A stretch of DNA of 64,000 nt, taken from assembly GCA_016714535.1 (NCBI GenBank), contig JADKDR010000002.1:372001-436000 (forward strand), written 5' to 3'. Shown here piece after piece: positions 59,929 through 64,000 of the stretch (position 1 is its first letter; every line of letters starts with the position of its first letter). Both the position numbers and the translations under genes were made by a program. The notes under the pieces were generated by a model. That model saw only the letters and a list, made by a program, of their open reading frames with translations. It made no database searches and was not told the DNA's origin. The stretch comes from Bacteroidota bacterium (GTDB lineage Bacteria > Bacteroidota > Bacteroidia > AKYH767-A > OLB10).

Positions 59929-60693
59929 TTAATTTGACTCTTTCTTGTTCTTAAAAGTATAAGACAATCCAAACGAAGCATAATGGAACAGTGCAAAATT
60001 GTAAACTTCGTTATTATCTGCACCCCCTTCTAGAATGCGGTATCCTGCACGAATACCAAAATTGTTGGTGATACTATAAGTAGCAGCGATGAGCACATCT
60101 TCAGCTCTTCCCTGAGGGGCGGCAAGTGCATCGCCATCCAGAAGAATACCAAACTTATTATCAACTTTCCATAAAAGCCTGAAATTAATAATTGGAACAA
60201 AGCCAACATTAGATTTTGTAGAAGTTATTGTAGGTGAAGAAAGTGCAATTTTTGCATCTCTGATTTTTGCAGTGAATCCTAACCCAAAAACAATCTTTGA
60301 TTTATTTATTATATCGTATCGGTAGGTTAGCCTATATGAATTAAATTTATAAGTGCCCACAAGATCAGTGTTGGCAGGAAATAAAACACTTTCAAAGAAA
60401 ATATCATTTGCCACACGACCTTCTGATTTAGTTTCTAGCGGAGCATATAACAGAGAAAAAGTGTGACGCTTTTTTATTACGTAACCCGCTCTCAAACGAT
60501 AAAATAGCTGTGCATTAGATTGTAAATCATCTTTAAGAGAAAAGTATGTACCCACATCACCCGGAATGCGAACATCATTATAGCCAATAATAACAGCACC
60601 GGTTTCAAAATCAAAAATTGCCTGTGCTTTCGCTGTTGTTTTCAAGAAAAAAGTCAGGAGCATAATGGAAATTGAACAAGTTATTATTTTCAT
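59929..60693 (-). CDS. Putative outer-membrane beta-barrel protein
   Basis: A 254-residue protein with signal peptide MKIITCSISIMLLTFFLKTT to AKAQ. Repeating amphipathic strands (QLFYRLRAGYVIKKRHTFSL, YRLTYRYDIINKSKIVFGLG, NFGIRAGYRILEGGADNNEV) and the final strand FALFHYASFGLSYTF fit a 10-12-stranded barrel. No family recognised with confidence. First gene of a pair with tspO. Confidence 0.78.
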   Translation of the reverse strand: MKIITCSISIMLLTFFLKTTAKAQAIFDFETGAVIIGYNDVRIPGDVGTYFSLKDDLQSNAQLFYRLRAGYVIKKRHTFSLLYAPLETKSEGRVANDIFFESVLFPANTDLVGTYKFNSYRLTYRYDIINKSKIVFGLGFTAKIRDAKIALSSPTITSTKSNVGFVPIINFRLLWKVDNKFGILLDGDALAAPQGRAEDVLIAATYSITNNFGIRAGYRILEGGADNNEVYNFALFHYASFGLSYTFKNKKESN

Positions 60694-61015
60694 TTTCTTA
60701 TGTAATTTTTATTTTTTAATGGATGGTTAACTTTCAAGGTTATTAGACTTGCGCACAAAGGCAGCATGCGAACATACTTGATTTTACCTTCCGACAATCG
60801 TGTAAACAAAAACTTTATCTATAAAGGCCGGATATAAAAAACATGAATAGATGTTTTTTTGCAAGGTTTTTGGAGTTTAAGAAGTTGGCGACTTTTGAAA
60901 ATAAAACTCTATAGCAGCGCTGAATTTGATAAGAAGATCAAATGTTCGTTTAACCATTGAAAGGCCATTTTCTTAAACCCACTTTTAGCATTAGTGCATA
61001 TTGTCTCTTTACCAA
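60694..61015. other. Spacer upstream of the barrel/tspO pair
   Basis: About 320 bases with no gene recognised. The promoter of the barrel/tspO pair should lie here; the minus strand shows no clear TAnnTTTG element within 100 bases of the start. Confidence 0.35.
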
Positions 61016-61780
61016 TTATTTGGCTAATATTTGGCGCCATAATTCGCAGATTTTATCAAAGTCAATACCTGTGTTTGCTGGACTTGAGCTTGGTAAAGAA
61101 AAATATTTTAAAACACTTTTTCTATTCAAATACTTGTCGAACATTTCTTCTGCTTTTGTCCCGTTGAAACCGATAGCTTTTAAATTCTTGTGATTGGCGA
61201 TAAAGTTATCCAGGTCGTTTGGTTCTTCGTCAGCAATTTCACTGTCAAGGCTGCGTTTTCGATTTGCTTTACGAGCTACGTCCTAAATTCCAATTTTAGA
61301 TTTCAGTAAAAGTTCTTTTTTGTCGGAATAGGTAAGCGGTAAATCGCTGTTAGTAATAGTGGAAATAATTTTCCAAAATCTATTTCTTGTATTTGAGTAA
61401 TACTCGCCAAGTTCAAGAGATTTGTCACCCGGCATAGTTCCTAAAATCAAAATGTTCGTATCAGTATTTGAAATTGGGTCAAACGATGTTTTGGTATATG
61501 TCGAGTTTGGTCTTGGTAATTCTTCTAAAGCCTTCGGTTTTTCTGCTGGTGTTGCTTTTACTTTAGTTGTTGGTTGTTCGATTAGTGAAACTGTCGAGCC
61601 GTCACGGTCAAAAATGGTAGCGTAGTTTCTTGTTCTGCCGTGAATTTGAAATGCTTGAATTGTCGAGCCGTCCTTTTTTTGATACCAACCATTTTTATTC
61701 AACTCGTCAGCAATTTGCTGGGTCGTCATTGATCGTCCAGTTTGTCTTAATAGTTTTTCTGTTGCTTCGTGTAGAGTCAT
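61016..61780 (-). pseudogene. HARE-HTH + DNA-deoxyinosine/uracil glycosylase-like protein with in-frame TAG
   Basis: A 254-codon frame in which codon 166 is TAG. Residues 1-68 are a HARE-HTH domain (LHEATEKLLRQTGRSMTTQQ, ELNKNGWYQKKDGSTIQAF). Residues 105-254 match the UDG-family hypoxanthine/mismatch-uracil glycosylase type: NILILGTMPGDKSLELGEYY, SNTRNRFWKII, and after the stop DVARKANRKRSLDSEIADEE, KAIGFNGTKAEEMFDKY and SLPSSSPANTG. In homologues the position of the TAG is Trp (LWD-), so a single TGG to TAG change explains it. Translation to 61283 gives 165 residues lacking the C-terminal active-site motif. HARE-HTH is thought to recognise modified DNA. Confidence 0.82.
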
Positions 61781-62100
61781 GTTTTTCTGTTTGTTGAAGG
61801 TCGTTCTGCTAATACTACTAAATTAAATTCCCCTTTTGTTTGGAAAGATAACCAAGATAAATGTCCGGCATTATTTCACAAATTAAACAAAAACTAATTT
61901 ATAAGAAATCAATCAAACTTTTTATTTCAAAATATTTTATTGCTGCCCACGTACCTGTAATCCTCCCTTTGTTTTCCACTTTTGTCACATAGCAAATAAG
62001 GCAGGAATAAGCAAATTGATAAACCTCAATTAAAATTAAAAATGTAATGGCTATAGAAACTGGTAATTAAAAGAGACGGAAATATTTTTGGAATAAAAAA
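61781..62100. other. Spacer between the glycosylase gene and recJ
   Basis: About 320 bases of A/T-rich sequence with no gene, hairpin or repeat that I can support. Confidence 0.4.
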
Positions 62101-63861
62101 TTAGTCAACCTTTATGTGCTGCGCTGTATCGGGAATAACTTCGGATGGAGGAAGTTCGGTTTTAATATCTTTAATGTTGAGTTGTAGGGTGGTCTTATTA
62201 TTAAAATAATTTTCGTCAATATGGTAAATAATATGAAATGGCAGTCGCTTGTTAACGTGCGCAAAGTGGTCGCCTAATTGAAAACCAATACCATCAAGTT
62301 TTAATTTGCTCACCCCATCCTGATAGAGCGAAATTTTAAGATGATTATTTCCAACCACACGCCCATAGCCATTATCAGTAACTTGATTGGTGCGGAAGTT
62401 AGGAGCCATATTACCAGGGCCAAAGGGAGCAAATTGTTTAAGTATCCTGTAAAACTTGGGAGTTATATCATGAAAATCTAAAATGGCATCAACTTCTATT
62501 TCTTTGGTCAGGCTATTTACTTCAATCGTTTCGGCAACTATACGTTCAAACTTTTCAATAAAGGCATCTACATTTTCTATTTTCATAGTAAGGCCTGCTG
62601 CATAGGTATGACCACCAAACTGATCGAGCAAGTCGCTGCATGCTTCTATGGCATTGTAGATGTCAAAATCTTTCACACTGCGTGCCGAACCGGCAATGTG
62701 TCCATTGGTTTGTGTAAGCACAATGGTTGGTCGGTAATATTTATCGGTAAGGCGCGAAGCCACAATTCCAATAACCCCTTTATGCCACTCTGGATTAAAG
62801 ACCACCGTAGAGCGTCTGTTTACAAAATCCATATTTTGCTCAATCATAGTCAGGGCCTGTTCGGTAGTAATGGCATCCAGTTCTTTGCGGGTATTATTTT
62901 TTTCATCAATCTCATCGCCATGAAATCCGGCACGTTCCACATCTTTGCTAATCAACAATTCAACCGCCTGCTTGCCACTTTCTATGCGTCCGGCAGCATT
63001 TATGCGTGGCGCAATAACAAACACGATATCGTTAACATCAAGAATCTTATTTTCAATTTTCCCAACTTTAGAAATTGCTTTAATGCCATGCCGTGGATTC
63101 GAATTTAAGCGCTTCAACCCAAAGTGCATCAATATTCTGTTTTCACCTTTTAATTCCACAATATCGGCAGCAGTGCTTATGGCTACAAGGTCCAGGTATT
63201 GTTCCAGTTCGCTAAAGGGTATGCTATTGTTTTGCGCTATGCCTTGTGCCAGTTTAAACCCAATGCCGCAACCGGTAAGTTCTTTATAAGGATAGTTGCA
63301 ATCGTTACGTTTAGGGTCGAGTACGGCAACTGCATCGGGCAATTCGTCACTTGGTCGGTGATGATCGCAAATTATAAATTCTATCCCCTGCTCTTTGGCA
63401 TATTTCACCTTGTCCATTGCTTTAATGCCACAGTCAAGAGCAATAATCAGGGTGCATCCTGTTTGTTTGGCATAGTCGATACCTGCAAAACTTACTCCGT
63501 ACCCTTCCAGGTAACGGTCGGGAATATAAAAATCAACATTGGCAAACAAACTGCGCAGAAATAGATACATTAACGAAACAGCAGTAGTTCCATCCACATC
63601 ATAATCGCCATAAACCATAATGCGCTCTTTGGCAGCAATAGCTGCATTAACACGTTCAACGGCCTTATCCATATCCTTCATCAGGTATGGGTTGTGAAGT
63701 TGGTCAAGATTGGGGCGGAAAAAATTTTTGGCTTCTTCAAAAGTGGTTATACCACGTTGTACCAGGAGTCTGCATAAAACAGGGTGTATGCCTAGCTGTG
63801 CAGTAAGTTCTGCCACAGCTGCATCATTATCTGCAGGTTTGAACACCCATCGTTTCGACAT
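62101..63861 (-). CDS. recJ: Single-stranded-DNA-specific exonuclease RecJ
   Basis: A 586-residue protein of normal RecJ length (5'-3' exonuclease in recombination and mismatch repair). DHH domain with MVYGDYDVDGTTAVSLMYLF (motif I), IIALDCGIKAMDKVKYAKEQ, FIICDHHRPSDELPDAVAVL (DHH motif) and LVAISTAADIVELKGENRIL. DHHA1 domain with IAGSARSVKDFDIYNAIEAC and LLDQFGGHTYAAGLTMKI (GGH). An OB-fold ends the protein. All catalytic aspartates and histidines are visible. No linked operon partner in the window. Confidence 0.97.
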   Translation of the reverse strand: MSKRWVFKPADNDAAVAELTAQLGIHPVLCRLLVQRGITTFEEAKNFFRPNLDQLHNPYLMKDMDKAVERVNAAIAAKERIMVYGDYDVDGTTAVSLMYLFLRSLFANVDFYIPDRYLEGYGVSFAGIDYAKQTGCTLIIALDCGIKAMDKVKYAKEQGIEFIICDHHRPSDELPDAVAVLDPKRNDCNYPYKELTGCGIGFKLAQGIAQNNSIPFSELEQYLDLVAISTAADIVELKGENRILMHFGLKRLNSNPRHGIKAISKVGKIENKILDVNDIVFVIAPRINAAGRIESGKQAVELLISKDVERAGFHGDEIDEKNNTRKELDAITTEQALTMIEQNMDFVNRRSTVVFNPEWHKGVIGIVASRLTDKYYRPTIVLTQTNGHIAGSARSVKDFDIYNAIEACSDLLDQFGGHTYAAGLTMKIENVDAFIEKFERIVAETIEVNSLTKEIEVDAILDFHDITPKFYRILKQFAPFGPGNMAPNFRTNQVTDNGYGRVVGNNHLKISLYQDGVSKLKLDGIGFQLGDHFAHVNKRLPFHIIYHIDENYFNNKTTLQLNIKDIKTELPPSEVIPDTAQHIKVD

Positions 63862-63925
63862 TTGTGTTATTTATATTACTTTGAGTAACGCTACAAATGT
63901 AATATTTTATTGCTACAAAAAAATA

Positions 63926-64000
63926 TTAAAGCCGCACCCCATCCAATGCATTAATTGCAATGCCTGAATTGTTTGTTTCTATTAACCTATACCGATGTTT
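63926..64000 (-). CDS. Possible C-terminal end of a gene cut by the window edge
   Basis: The minus strand is open from the window edge for 24 codons (KHRYRLIETNNSGIAINALD, GVRL) to a TAA at 63926-63928. Too short to identify, and an open stretch of this length can occur by chance. Confidence 0.22.
   Translation of the reverse strand, partial: KHRYRLIETNNSGIAINALDGVRL

Noticed and set aside
1..64000. tRNA, rRNA, integrase, transposase and phage genes
   Set aside because: I looked for their usual motifs (tRNA TTCGA loops with acceptor stems, DDE or tyrosine-recombinase signatures) and found none I could support.

Overview
The window is AT-rich DNA from the Bacteroidota, most likely an uncultured Chitinophagales/Sphingobacteriales-type member. 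The reasons are several secreted proteins ending in type IX secretion (T9SS) sorting domains, a TAnnTTTG-type -7 promoter element upstream of several genes, LytTR and hybrid two-component regulators, TPR-type sensor kinases, and a LruC-domain lipoprotein. No rRNA, tRNA, CRISPR array, intact insertion sequence or phage gene was found.

Layout. (1) 1-10.2 kb, all minus strand: a stress/low-energy island with a cation P-type ATPase (cut by the window edge), a half-size Na+/Ca2+-exchanger-like protein, a frameshifted cardiolipin synthase, a site-2 protease with CBS domains, a Na/Pi-cotransporter remnant, a PRPP synthetase, an archaeal-type thymidine/AMP phosphorylase, a TerB-like protein, a formate/nitrite channel, PEP synthase, an eRF1-like protein and a decayed universal stress protein. 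(2) 10.2-17.5 kb: a sparse region with a CotH-family T9SS protein fused in frame to a DUF1287 remnant, a GDCCVxC metal-binding lipoprotein, an unidentified decayed gene and a LruC lipoprotein. (3) 17.5-22 kb: an H-NOX gas sensor and its hybrid histidine kinase. (4) 22-35.8 kb: an exopolysaccharide operon (initiating sugar transferase, TolC-like protein, Wzz, five glycosyltransferases, flippase, O-antigen ligase/polymerase, acetyltransferase) headed by a CheY-like regulator, with a LytTR regulator upstream. (5) 35.8-37.1 kb: a VOC remnant and a frameshifted YdeI-family gene. (6) 37.2-46.2 kb: six T9SS-exported proteins in tandem that share exchanged modules and near-identical spacers with hairpins. 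(7) 46.4-49.6 kb: a TPR histidine kinase and LuxR-type regulator separated by a four-helix-bundle (S23/IVS) gene. (8) 49.6-61.8 kb: loosely packed accessory genes (two MDR oxidoreductases, Crp/Fnr and HxlR regulators, SDR, CIA30, TspO, outer-membrane proteins) and a HARE-HTH/uracil-DNA-glycosylase-like gene stopped by an in-frame TAG. (9) 62.1-63.9 kb: recJ.

Working model (inference). The first island fits survival when respiration or energy is limiting: nucleotide-sugar salvage, PEP regeneration, formate transport, ion homeostasis and membrane quality control. H-NOX/hybrid kinase plus LytTR/CheY regulators would couple gas sensing and other signals to exopolysaccharide output. A 35-37 bp sequence shared by two promoters in the EPS locus is a candidate control site. 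At least six genes carry frameshifts, and five of these would be repaired by one extra A/T in a homopolymer, so part of the apparent gene decay may be sequence error. Other lesions (truncated Na/Pi transporter, VOC and DUF1287 genes, TAG in the glycosylase gene, missing membrane segment in the TPR kinase) cannot be explained that way.
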